Position numbers and translations under genes: made by a program | Shown: positions 47,931 through 59,237 of the stretch, piece by piece | How positions within the stretch are numbered: position 1 is the stretch's first letter | Layout of the letters: each line of letters starts with the position of its first letter | Notes under the pieces: model-generated | What the model was told of the DNA's origin: nothing | Databases searched by the model: none | Seen by the model: the letters and a program-made list of their open reading frames with translations, nothing else | Source: Gnetum montanum | Lineage: Eukaryota; Streptophyta; Gnetopsida; Gnetales; Gnetaceae | Direction of reading: 5' to 3' | Length of the DNA: 64,000 nucleotides | Assembly (NCBI GenBank): GCA_015680685.1 | Contig: MNCI01003306.1 | Location: 924,387-988,386, forward strand

Positions 47931-49424
47931 TATAACAACTAAAAATGTCGATGGCTAGAATCACTAAGGGATCAATGAACACACAACCTTAACCTTGCCT
48001 CTGCATGAGGACCTTGCTATAAATGGAGGCAGAGTGCTCTAAATGGTCTTGTTGATTGAATAAGGACTTTGTCAGTTACAACTAGGGTGGTGGGTGCAAC
48101 TGGGGGGTGGCATGGTTAGCCAAAATACAAATGCAAGTGAGGTGAAATGGTACTAAGTGTCAAAGCAGTGCTTTGTAGTGCTAAGTGTAAAGCGTAGCCA
48201 CAAAATGGGGTGATCATAGCTAAGGGTTTTGACCACAATGAGGGTGTCAACCCATGAAGACTATTGCCCGAGCATAGTATAGTGTGATGATGTGTGAAAA
48301 GTGCAGAAAGATGCAAGAAAAATGTAAGAAAATACTAAAAATAGGAGAGAGAAATGAACACTACCCCAAATGGAAGAGTAGTTAACTCCAAAAGGATCTC
48401 AAAAGGTACATAATGTACAAAAACCATAGTGGAAGCATAGTCAAAATCTCGATGGTGTAAGGCCGTGAAGTCTAGTGCTAGCCATGATGAACCATGTTTG
48501 CTAGGTTGGCCACCGCAGTGTATTGTGTGGTGTTTTGTAGGGCTGCAATGGGGTCGTAGTGTACCTTGCAGTGCAAGGCTACAATGGGGCCATGATGTAT
48601 CAAGTGGTGCAACTATGCCTCTCTACTATTGTTGTGTGCTTTGGGTCTCGTTTGCCCACAAAGCTAAGTGTCGAGATGCCAAAATGCCAAATGCCAAATG
48701 AAAGTGCCAACTACTAGTTGATGAAAAATGGAAGCCAACCCCTAAAACATTGGGACAAAAGGATATTTATAAGACTAGGGTTAACCCAAAATGTAGATTG
48801 GGCACTATGTGGTAGTGCAGTAGGTGGGACTACAAGAAAATCTTAGAAAAATTTTCTAAGTCCGCAAGTGACCAAAAAAGTTCAAAAATTTTCTAACTCT
48901 AATTACTATGCTCATCCCTTGTTACTCCTAGGACATGTAACTCAGTAATTAGAAAACATTTTGCAAAAACTAGTGTCTCATGCTAGCTACACTCTAGAGC
49001 GTAGCAGGTGCAATGGGAGTATAGCATAACACTTAGAAATATTCTACAAAGCTAGCTATTTGTATGTTGACTATACTGGCTACGCTCTAGAGTGTAGCAT
49101 AGCGTAGCAACTACAATGCTAAAGCATAGCACAAAACTTAGGAAAATTCTATAGATTTTGACCTTATTTGAACACCTAGCCAAAATTGCAAAAGATTGGC
49201 CATTGAAGCTAACTACACTCTACTATAGTAGAGAGCATGGTCTCAGCACTTAGACAAATTTGCAAAAAGTGCCATCGTTCTAACACTTAAAAAATTTTTG
49301 CAAATCTAGCAGTTGGAGTTGACTACACTCAACACTTAGAAACATTTGGGCAATGTGTCACCATTTTAACACTTAGCCAAATTTTCAGTTAAGATGCCAA
49401 GACTCAAGATTTTGTGGTGTTTCA
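47931..49424 (-). repeat. 5' LTR of element C
   Basis: On the minus strand it starts TGAAACACCACAAAATCTTG at 49424 and ends GTTGTTATA at 47931, followed by the primer site TTTTTGGCTCTAGAAGTAGG. A TATA-like box lies at 48764-48772. It is shorter than the LTRs of D, with internal gaps. Confidence 0.8.
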
Positions 49425-49756
49425 AGTATGCCTCTAGAAAATTTTCTCCTAACTAGTTAAATTACCATAGCACTCACAAGGAGCTATTAGCCATCACCAA
49501 AGGGATTGAGAAGTTTTGGTTATTCCTGCAAGAAAAACATTTTATTATCCATAGTAACCATAAACAATTTGAAAAGTACCTTAATGTAAAGAATATAAAT
49601 AAATTCGCCCATACTCGCTTAATCTGTTGGGCTTTATTTCTAGCAAATTTTGAATTTTCTACTAAATATATTAGTGGTCAACTGAATGTTTTAGCTAAAT
49701 TTCTGACAAGAGAGTATAATCTCTCTTTATTACTAACTTGTTTCTATTTTATGTAG
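49425..49756 (+). pseudogene. Viral RNase H, C-terminal part
   Basis: The block YASRKFSPN, then NYHSTHKELLAITKGIEKFW, then SNHKQFEKYLN, AHTRLICWALFLANFEF and ISGQLNVLAKFLTREYN, is the caulimovirid RNase H order. The first catalytic residues are missing with the deletion, and the D of the usual TDHK reads N. One stop in NLNYH. It runs in frame into the following domain. Confidence 0.75.
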
Positions 49757-50690
49757 ATATCCTACAAAGGGAAGGATGGGAATTATGATCTTCCCTCACA
49801 TATTAGAGCATGCCAAGCAAATGAATTTTATATGCTGGCTTTAGAAGCACATACCCTTGAGATCCAGCATGATTCTACTTTTGAAGCCTACCATCTATGG
49901 TGTCAATCTAACAATAGAAGTGCTTGTATTAGGCAAATGTCCTACCATCCTTTTATACTTCCTATAGTTATTAAAAATATGGTCATGATGTGTAATCTTA
50001 GCTTAGCCCTAGAAACCTTAACATATGATAATGAGGATGTTTGCACAGAGATGCATTTACTTCAATGGCCATTGTATAAACCTTCTCCATTCCACCACTT
50101 TGTCATCAATATTAATAGGTGAAGTCCTCCTAACGAATTATTTTGGCAATGGTAAAGTAAGCACAATCATACCCATATGTATTATGGTCTAGGATATCCT
50201 TGCCACCTATACAACCGATGTAATAAGTACCATGGTGACTTCTTGTACTATCGTGATCTACAATCCAGAGGTTGGCACATCCTAATTTATGGATATAACC
50301 CTTGCTATTTTCTCACAACTTGTATAAGCAAGCATATAAATTGGTCTAACCCCTACGGATATGCCTTTTATCGTGATGTATATACTACTAATCATCATGA
50401 CATTGTAGAAACCTACAAGTTACAAGACATTCCTCCTTCTACTCTTCATTTAAAATTCCTTGATGACAGAATCTAGACTAAACATAATGATGGTTCTAGA
50501 TATCAATTATTCCAATTCCTGTATGAAGGAAGAACTCCTAGGTTCAATAGGCATCATCCACCTACTCCATGGTCAAACAATCATAGGCTTAATCCTAGTC
50601 ATCATCACCCTTCCTTCACACCACCTACCAATGATGATGAGCCATAATCAAAAGATGATAATGGAGCATCTGCCAACTAAAAGGCACTAA
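49757..50690 (+). pseudogene. Unrecognised C-terminal domain or ORF after viral RNase H
   Basis: About 300 codons follow RNase H in the same frame with few stops (TAG at ~49755, one after ININR, one after FLDDRI). It is rich in aromatic residues, His and Cys: HLWCQSNNRSACIRQMSYHP, LLQWPLYKPSPFHHF, LYNRCNKYHGDFLYYRDLQS and YGYNPCYFLTTCISKHINW, ending in a Pro/His/Asn-rich tail. I do not recognise it. It may be an extension of the polymerase polyprotein or a separate ORF with its ATG lost. Confidence 0.55.
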
Positions 50691-50828
50691 GAACTTGCAT
50701 TATTGTAGGCATGCTTGCTATGCTAAGATTCTCCTTAAAAGTTTTGTTAGTGAAGAATCCTATACAAAGTACTATTTGTAGTAAAGAATATATTCTTCCT
50801 AATCTTATGTGATGGTGCTAGATGAGTC

Positions 50829-51043
50829 ATCCTACACTAGAAGATTCAAGAAGCCTTGTCTTCTCTTATAAATAGAGTCTTGTGTGACCCTTAGAGGCAT
50901 CCAAAGAAGAGAGATTAGAAGTGAAGTGCCTTGCTCCTTCTAAGCATTCCTTCTTTAAAGCATCCCTAAGGCTTTCTGTCGTAAGTTCTCCTATTTTGAG
51001 TAATAAAAGAAGTGTTCTAGTTTCTGCTATTATTTAAGTCATT
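50829..51043 (+). repeat. 3' terminal redundancy of the viral insert
   Basis: It is homologous to 19939-20155, with TATAAATA at 50867-50874 and GAGTAATAAAAG near 50998. Sequence upstream of each copy differs, as expected if one copy is preceded by host DNA. Confidence 0.8.
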
Positions 51044-51498
51044 TTTAATCTTCAATGTCTCATACCAATCTCTTGATGGTGCATGTCAACAAGATCAATG
51101 GATAGACATTGTGCAGAGTCTAGATTGGCATTTAGAATTTGATGCATATCACCTATAATCATCCCCCAAGTAGCCAAATCTAAGTGTTAATTAATAGGCA
51201 TCATGAAGGGTAGGGTTAGCTTCCTTACTAGATCCACATCACCTATGACTACACTTATATTGTGACATTGGACAAGCATTGTGGAAAAACTATTTAGCCA
51301 ATCAGTGTCTACTCACATCACTTGTGAATTTCATGTGGCTAGTTTTCTTAATGCAAAACTAAATGATAGGTAATCAAGATGTTTTTCTTACTAGGCTTAG
51401 TCCATCCAAGATAAAGTGAGGCTGGTCAACTAGTTCTTGAGGAGGGTCACTAATAGGATCTAAAAAGGGTGAGACCTTTGTGGGCCAATATTCGTTAC
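51044..51498. other. Flanking DNA between viral insert and element D
   Basis: No gene seen. It ends in GTTAC (51494-51498), the left target duplication of element D. Confidence 0.5.
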
Positions 51499-53388
51499 TG
51501 AAATACCACAAAATTTTGGGTCATGTCGTCTCAACTGCAAATTTGGCTAAGTGTCAAAATAGTGGCACTTTGTACAAATTTTTCTAAGTGTTGAGCACAG
51601 TCAGCTGAAACTACCAAATTTGTAAAATTTTTCTAAGTGTCAAAATGACAATACTCTCTGCAAATTTGTCCAAGTGTTGGGACTATGCTCTCCACTGCAG
51701 TAGAGTGTAGTCAGCTTCAATGGCCAACTTTTAGCAATTTTGGCTAAGTGTCCGAATAAGGTCACAAGCTACAAAATTTTTCTAAGTATTGAAACTACGC
51801 TCCCCACTGCTGGAACTACACTCTAGAGTGTAGTAAGCATAGTCAACACACAACAGCCAGTTTTCCAAGATTTTCTCTAAGTGTCAGAACGATGACACAT
51901 GCTGTAGATTTTTCTAAGTGTTAGACTATGCTCCCACTACCCCAACTATGCTCTAGAGCATAGTCAGCATGAAACACCAATTTTGCAAATTTTTTCTAAC
52001 TATTGGGACTACACCTCCTGACTATGCTCTAAAGCATAGTCAGCGTAGTCATCTTAGATGCCAAATTTTGCATAGATTTCTCTAACTATCTTACTATGCT
52101 CACTGTGCTCGCTATGCTCAAGAGTGTAGTTAGCTTCCTTTGAATCATAGTCAACACTTACCCACATTTTTCCAATTTTGCTAGTTTTTGACCAAATTTT
52201 GCCTAAGTTTGGGACTACGCTCTCACTATGCTCCAAAGCATAGTTGGCAAGAACAGCCTCCAAAGGCCTCCACACCGTAGCATCAACATTGGCATCAACT
52301 CTAGCACCTCTCCAACAACAACATTTTGCATTTTTCATTCCCCTTTACCCAAAAATTGTAACTACATTCTAAAGCAAAAACCCATAGCGTAGTCTCCAAA
52401 AGTTGTATTTTTAGCATTGTTTGCATCTTTTTAGGTACATTTTGATCTTGTTTGTGCAGTTGGGCAGTGTAGTTACAATCTCTCAGCTTCATAAACTCCA
52501 TCAGAGCAACAACATCACTCAACACTGCAAAGCTTCACACTAGAGCGTAGTTAGGGTGAGCATAGTCCCAACTACCCCAAAGTGTAGTCCCACCTACCAC
52601 ACTGCCACATGGCACATTATTTGCATTTTGGGCTAACGTTAGCCCTATAAATACCCTTGTGCCCCAACATTTTAGAGATTGGCTTCCATTTCACCAGTTG
52701 CATTGGCATTTCACACTCTTGGCATTTTGGCATTTCAGCACTTAGCTTCTTGGGTGAATGAGACCTAGAGCACATCACACCAGAAAAGAGGCAAAGTTGC
52801 ACACCATGGCCCACTGCAGCCCCATTGCAACCCTACAAAACCTTGCACAGTACACCACAGTGGCCAACCCGACAAGCATAATCCATCACCGCAAGTGCTA
52901 GACTTCACAGCCCGACACCACCAAGACTATGACTATGCTTCCACTATGCTTGTTGTACACCGCATACCTTCTAAATTTCTTTTGGTGTTAACTACACTCA
53001 ACTCCATTTGGGGTAGTTTTCCATTTCTCTCTCTTCTTCCTTTGCATTTTCTTCACATTTTATCTGCATTTGGCCTACAATTATGCTCGAGCCGCAATCC
53101 ATGCATGCTAACACTCTTATTTTCTACTAAAAAATGTGACTACTCTTGGCATTATTCACATAATTAACACAAACTACGCTCAGCATTATTCACATGGTTG
53201 ACACCACTCAACACTTAGCATCATTTTTGCATTATCATCCTTTCATTTTGTAAGTCCCTATTCAATTAACAAGAGCATTCAGGGAACCTCATCTCTGCCT
53301 TTAGTCAGGCCCTTGCACGGACATGAGGTTAGGCAATGTGCTTGCAAACTCCTTGGTGTTCCAACCATCGATGTTTGCGATTGTTATA
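51499..53388 (+). repeat. 5' LTR of element D
   Basis: The LTR starts TGAAATACCACAAAATTTTG and ends GATTGTTATA (CA mutated to TA). TATAAATA lies at 52646-52653. It contains many copies of an inverted word such as CTATGCTCTAGAGCATAGTC. Open stretches inside it are not genes. Confidence 0.88.
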
Positions 53389-53412
53389 GTTTTTGGTGCA
53401 AAAAGAGGACTT
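53389..53412 (+). other. Primer binding site region of element D
   Basis: GTTTTTGGTGCAAAAAGAGG directly follows the LTR and is homologous to the site in element B. Confidence 0.6.
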
Positions 53413-53619
53413 GTCATTTTCTTCTTTGCACTCATTGTGGTTGTCTTTGCATGCTCTCTGCACCCCTATCAGTGTAGATTGGTCCCCGTCATCAGTCTTC
53501 CTAATACCTCGTGTAATAACACAAATTGCACTATTCTCCACCTTTCTCTAAGTGTTCACTCTCTAAGCATAGAGAGTGTAGTAAGTGGAGAGTGTAGTTG
53601 ATGTGAAGTGTACTCTCCA

Positions 53620-53960
53620 TACTTAGCATTTTTTCTGCAATTTACACTTTGCCATTTTTTCATCATTTTTATACTTAGTCATTTTTCTGCATTTTTATAC
53701 TTACCCATTTTCTGCTACTGGCAAATTTAACTATTTTTCTACATTTTCATACTTAGCATTTTTTCTACATTTTCATACTTATCATTTTTCTACATTTCCA
53801 TACTTAGCATTTTTTTCTACATTTTCATACTTAGCCAATTTTCTACAGTTTTACACTTAATCAATTTTTTGCAGTTTCTAAAATTAGCCATTTTCTATTA
53901 CTGGCAAACTTAGTCAATTTTCTACATTTTTCAAAGTTACCCATTTTTTGCAAATAGTAA
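53620..53960 (+). repeat. Leader tandem repeat of element D (~25-30-bp unit)
   Basis: About eleven copies of a unit like TTTCTACATTTTCATACTTA (with GCATTTTT or GCCATTTT) lie between LTR and gag. The same array is in element C. Confidence 0.8.
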
Positions 53961-53983
53961 CTCTTCCACCTTGATCTATCAAC

Positions 53984-56900
53984 ATGAGCCCAAGTCAACC
54001 TTCCACGTTGGTGTTTAACATACTTGACACCTTCATGATCCACCCAAAGTATGCCACACTCAGCCACGAACAATATAACTTTGTTTATGCCAAAATCTAA
54101 GCAGGGTTACCCATGGATTGCATTAACCTAGAGGCAAAATAGGACTTCAAATGAGTTCACTGGGATAGACAAGAATACAACCCTACCTTGTTCAATATAA
54201 TCCCACTCACAGAGTCCTACCACCAATTGTTATCCCAACTCATTCGTGTGAATGAGCACGATGCAGGGACAACCTATGAGGAAGCCTCAAAAGAGGAAGA
54301 AGATGAGTTCGAGGCCTGCTCCAAACATGAGAGCCCTCTTTACACCATCTTTCATCAACCACTTCCTAGTATGGCCCCTCCTCGATTCAATTCACTCGTC
54401 CTCTCTCATATGCTAACCATGCCAATTCATCCTTCCTCACAAGCAAATGTTCCATCTTCACAATCCTACGTTCACACAGGGGTCACCTTTTGGCACCAAA
54501 TGATTCAAGCATCTTATGTCCCACCTATTTCATCGGTGCCCTCAATGTTAATCCAACCCACATGTGTGTGGCCTACCTCGATCTTCATGTCCATTGCTTA
54601 GCCAATTTATCAACTGCATCCATCCACTACAACATTAAACTTGCATACTCCACAACCAACAATCTAGCCCTTTTCCATGTAACCAACACAAGCCCAGCCA
54701 ATACAACCAATTGGCACACCTCTAATCTTGGATCAAACATTCCAGTTGATCCAAATTTTGACGAAGGAGATCAACCAGCCCAAGGTTGCCTTCTCCAAAA
54801 CTATCAAGGTGGTGGACTTTTACTAGGATGACATCATAAGTCCTACGGTACCACCCCTAACCCTCCCAACTGATGTTCCACTACCTTAACTCACCAAGTA
54901 CAATGGTGAATGCAACCCCAACACGCACTTTTTCACATTCAAGTCCAAGAGCCTGCTTTTGTAAATATAGTCACATGCCACCATACATGTCTTCCCCATG
55001 TCTCTCATTGGCAAGGCCTTAGACTAGTACCATTCATTACCCATGGCCTCAATATCCTCCCTAGAGGATCTCCTCAGCCAATTTGTAACACACTTCAAGT
55101 ACAACCTAAAACCTAAAGCAACTCTTAACCAGCTCATGCAAGTCAAGTAGGGGTCCCTAGAGCTTGTGGCCAAATTCATCCAATGATGGAGTGCCACCTT
55201 GCAAGAAATTCTTGAGCTGCTAGCAAAGACTCACCTATTGGCCATTTTTAAAGGTGTAGTTAATGACTTCAGCAAGTCAAAACTATACTACTTGGCCCCA
55301 AAATCTCTCAACCAATCCTTTTCCCAAATAAAGGGCATAGAGGAGACAGTGCAAGCAAGCAACGACCTAGCCTACGTGACCTATAGAAACTAGCACATGC
55401 ACAAGCAAAACACAATAGTGGCAATAGTAGCCACACTTGCAAAAGCAACCAACTAGGGCCTAAACACTAAGTTGACCAAGGTGCTAACATACAAAGCCGC
55501 CAACTCACCCACATTGGCAAGGCCCACAACACTAGCCACTACAAAGCCCCACTTTGAGTGTAACGATCATTCAAAGTACACCTCATTGCTAATGAAATCC
55601 TTAGAGTTACTAGAATAACTCCTAAAAGCTAGGTTTATCCAATCCAAGCAAGTGTCAAAGAATGCCTACCAATGTCATGACAAGTACTATGAACTACTGA
55701 GGAACCCACCTCAGCAATACCAAACAAGCCCCCAATCCTGCAACACTTCAAGTTGGACCAATTTTTTTATTACCAATAGATGTTCAGTCATAGTATGGAC
55801 TTATGTTGGGCTTTGTAGGATGATTTTCAAACAATGATAAAAAGGGATCAACTTTTGCTTAATGTAAGAAACTAGCCCAGCATGGATGACACCACCTATG
55901 TCATCAACTTCATCAGCATAGGAGGCAAGTCTAAACCTAGGAAGCAACCTTTTGTGATATGAGTGGCCCCTAGCAAGGCAAGTATTCCCTCAGCCTCCAC
56001 AAGTAAGAGGCCTCCTTTTGTGATCAAAGTCCCACCTCAAGCATGCACAACACCCTTTGTGGTCAAGGTTCTACAACCTCCATCTGCTAAGAAATTAAAC
56101 TGGCATGACACTGCACCTACAACTGCTAAACAACCCTTCATCATCAAGGTGTCACAATGAGCTAGCCTTGCAACAACAACTCCCAAACAACCATCATTTG
56201 TCATCAGGGTGCCATAACGTGATGGCCCCTCACCTACCTGAAGCCTAATAGTGGGTAACGTGTTAATCTTTTCTCCTTCAAGGGCCACCCCCACTGGCAA
56301 CCTAGGTAGGCCTACTAAATGGCAACATAAAAGGTTGAATGAGCACCTCATGACCCCGATGGTTGAAGTAAAGGACGTAACCAGCAAGCTGTAACTAAAC
56401 ACTGGGGCCCCTACCCCCAAGCAGGCTAAACAACCCACACCTAAGTCCCCTCCATGAAAGATCCATTTCTCAAGCCATATGAAGGATATCAAGGCTAACA
56501 TAACAATCAATGACAAGGACTTCATAGCTGCACTAGCCCAGGTAAGCCAAAAACTCAGGTAGAAGAACACAACACTAAGCTTGTATGACCTAGTCATGAC
56601 CTCATCTACTCACTGCCAAGCACTAGTCTGGATGTTGGTCTTCATTCCTATTACAAAGGACATCCTTGCATATGAGAATGTTATCCATGCAGTGATCTTG
56701 CCTCCTACACCACAAGAATTGAGTTTAACATCCCTAACCTTTCACGATGAAGCAGTCAAGGTCAACCCCAAATAAGGAGAGGTCACAACAACTTCATTGT
56801 TAATTAGCATATGCATTTCATAGTGTGCCATTCGTAGGGTGCACATTGATGATGGTGTGGCAATAAACGTAGTTCTATACTCTATCATTGACAAGCTAGG

Positions 56901-57370
56901 CTTGACAAACAAGATCAAGTCTACCAAAATCACATGTCTAAAATCCTTCAATGGATCATGCATCACCATTAGAGGTATGATCAATTTAGCCTTCATGGCA
57001 GGGGAGAAATTCCCCACCTCTACAAATTTTAGTCAGAGAGGAGATGCCAAGCTTCAACCTAATCCTAGGCCAACCTTGGCTAGCTCAATTGTGAGCCATC
57101 TCCTTCCCAATCCATCAAGAAATCCACCTTCCATATGAAAGTGGTCAAGTTATCATCTACGGTGATAACATCTCCCCTCCAACTACCCACAACATAGACA
57201 TGGGATAAGTGTTGGAGGTGGAGTTTCTTGGTGGTACACCTATGACAACCAAGGCAACGCCTAAGGCTAACATACCTGAACAAGTGGATGAAGCCAATAG
57301 TCTCCCAGAGGATCCTAATCCTTACACACCCCCTAATCCATGCCTAGTTAGAAAGCAACTACATGACTAA
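53984..57370 (+). pseudogene. gag-protease of element D
   Basis: ATG at 53984 (MSPSQPSTLVFN). The N-terminal region has an acidic patch (EEASKEEEDEFE). The Gag core shows NPNTHFF, SLEDLLSQFVTHFKYNLKP and AIFKGVVNDFSKSKLYYLAP (55238-55297). The Tat-type zinc motif region near 55740 is broken. The retropepsin shows IDDGVAINVV (56845-56874), SFNGSCITIRG and, after a frame change near 57040, FNLILGQPWLA. It ends NPCLVRKQLHD before the stop at 57368-57370. At least three frame changes and several stops. Confidence 0.82.
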
Positions 57371-57599
57371 GACTTTCCCTTGGCCCACAACATGTTAGAC
57401 ACCTAACTACCCCTTGCCTCCACATGCCATGCATTTTTGGTTTTCACTTGCATTGCATTTGTTCATGCATTTACATTTTTCTTGCTCGCTTAGTTTACAC
57501 ACTACTTTGCTTTATTTACACATCCATCCACTTAGCTTACGCATTGCATTTGAAAAACATCAAAAACACATAAAAATAAAAAAATCATAAAATTGCAAA

Positions 57600-57690
57600 A
57601 ACACATGGCCAAAAAAATGCCTTAAACTAGCAATGTCTTGAAATGGCCTTAAACTATTGTTGTGGCCTGAAATGGTCCAAAGTTATCACT
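57600..57690 (+). repeat. After-protease motif array, element D
   Basis: Three copies of the GCCTTAAACTAGCAATG type (57609, 57646, 57670) correspond to the array at 28080-28350 in element B. The preceding 57371-57600 is untranslated low-complexity sequence. Confidence 0.7.
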
Positions 57691-57833
57691 TTTCACATTA
57701 CTTTCCTTTCACTTGTGCACATTAACCTTATTACACAGTTGTCACTTGATGTTGTTTTTCTAGTTGATTTTTGTAGGATCTTGCATGCACACAACATGGC
57801 TATGCATGCAACACCATACCTCACCAAATCAAG

Positions 57834-58306
57834 GTAAACACACAACATGTTTGTTATGATCCTAAACTGGCATAGACCGTCCTTGGGCCATGACGCTAAA
57901 ATTGGCACCCACAACATAGTCTGCCACGATGCATAAACTAGCATAGCTTGTCCTTGGATGTTGATGTTAAATTGGCACAACATCCACCATCCACTACGAC
58001 ATTAAACTAGCACCCAGCAGTCTGCTAGGACTATAAATTAGCACATCATGATCTACTAGGACCTTAAACTAGGTTCACAATCTGTCAAGACTTTAAACTG
58101 GCATGTTGCTAATCTTTTGGAGCACCTACCATTGATGCAACCTTTGGGGCACTTGCAGCATCATCGCACTAACACTTCCACTAGCTTCCTATGTAGTTGC
58201 AACTAGTTCAACTTTTCACACATCTACAACATCTTCGCATCTGGCATTTCACTTGCCTTTCACATTATGTGGTTTTTTTTTAATCTTCTCGGAGTTGTGT
58301 TTGTAG
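57834..58306 (+). other. Intron-like segment with after-pol motif array, element D
   Basis: ATCAAG|GTAAAC donor at 57834 and GAGTTGTGTTTGTAG acceptor ending 58306 match the positions in element B. Inside are about seven TAAACTGGCA-type motifs (57850-58105), including CCTTGGGCCATGACGCTAAA (57881-57900). Confidence 0.55.
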
Positions 58307-59184
58307 GATGAAGCCCCAGAGGTGGTCATGTAATGGTGCATCTCATCATAGTGGCAAGTTTCCACATTGCTCCGAGGTTCATGATTAGGCTAGCTAATCC
58401 ACTCAAGAGTGCACATTCCCTTCATCTTATTTTAGCCTACACACATCCCCACATTATAGCCTATGCATGTCCCTTACATTCCAATAACCTCTTGCATTCC
58501 CCACATTCCCTTGCATGCAAGCCCCTCTAATGCATACACACTACAAATGCACATGGCATACTCTCTTCACATCACACCATCGAACCCATGGTAGACATAA
58601 TGTAACTTATCCCATGGGGAGCCTTTGTTGGCTAGTCAAAGCCCAAGCAAATGTAACACACCTCATCCTTAGGAGGAAACCCCTATCCTATAGACATAAC
58701 ATGGTTGCATCAAAATCAAAGCCCATCTACTCAATGGCCCACAAAGCCCATCCACTTGATGGCCAACACCTTACAGCTAGCATTCAACAGTAAACCAAAC
58801 CCAATGGAGGTTCTCCTCATGGCAAAAAGTAGAGAAAAAAACAAAAAAAAAAGGAGAATGGGGAAAATCACATCCCTAAGCAAATTGACAACTCTACAAT
58901 TTCGCAACTAGCCTAGCCTTAGATCAACTTTGGCTCTCTCATGAGCACTCCAATCAAAGGTCAATGTTTCAAGGGCAAGCCACTTCATGTCATGGTCACC
59001 GTCAGCTGTGCTAACTTTGCATCTTGTATCATGATACACTATTTGCATTTCATCTCCCTAGCATTGCCTACATTCTTTACCCTGGCATACCCCTATCCAT
59101 AACACTCTTGAATATGGTGGATGACACCCGATCTGGTACTAACAAGCAATGTTGGTGCCATGTCTGACATGGTATTTTATGATT
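58307..59184 (+). other. 3' untranslated region of element D
   Basis: No conserved gene. Shared phrases with elements B and C (for example CATGGTAGACATAATGTAAC and GCAAGCCACTTCATGTCATG) mark it as family untranslated sequence. Confidence 0.5.
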
Positions 59185-59237
59185 CTTTGTTGACATCTCT
59201 CAAGCCACTCCTCTAGATGTCAACAAAGAGGGGCCAA
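59185..59237 (+). other. Polypurine tract hairpin of element D
   Basis: The arms CTTTGTTGACATC (59185-59197) and GATGTCAACAAAG (59216-59228) are perfectly complementary over 13 bases with an 18-base loop. The right arm continues into AGGGGCCAA and the LTR starts at 59238. Confidence 0.8.

Larger units (their letters stand above)
44876..49424 (-). mobile_element. Element C: minus-strand, gag-only derivative of the element D family
   Basis: On the minus strand the order is 5' LTR (49424 down to 47931), primer site, leader, gag (47370 to ~45925), 3' untranslated region, PPT, and the first ~685 bases of the 3' LTR (45560 to 44876). LTRs and gag match element D at 51499-61051. Protease, pol and antisense gene are absent. 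The rest of the 3' LTR is missing together with ~150-200 codons of viral RT/RNase H, so one deletion removed both; the target duplication cannot be checked. Confidence 0.8.
19939..51043 (+). mobile_element. Endogenous caulimovirid (petuvirus-like), split by two retrotransposons
   Basis: Three viral pieces remain: 19939-21327, 41407-44875 and 49425-51043, about 6.5 kb together. They are in one orientation and the usual order: leader with primer site, N-terminal region, capsid, protease remnant, RT, RNase H. A ~215-base direct repeat at both ends shows that more than one genome length was integrated. Element B interrupts the N-terminal region and element C interrupts pol. Around the C insertion the end of RT and the start of RNase H are missing. 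All frames carry stops, so the copy is a fossil. The virus genus is inferred from the RT and RNase H blocks and the single-polyprotein layout. Confidence 0.8.

Noticed and set aside
58333-58911. Open stretches in the 3' untranslated region of D
   Set aside because: Not matched by frames in B; low-complexity Pro/His/Thr coding.
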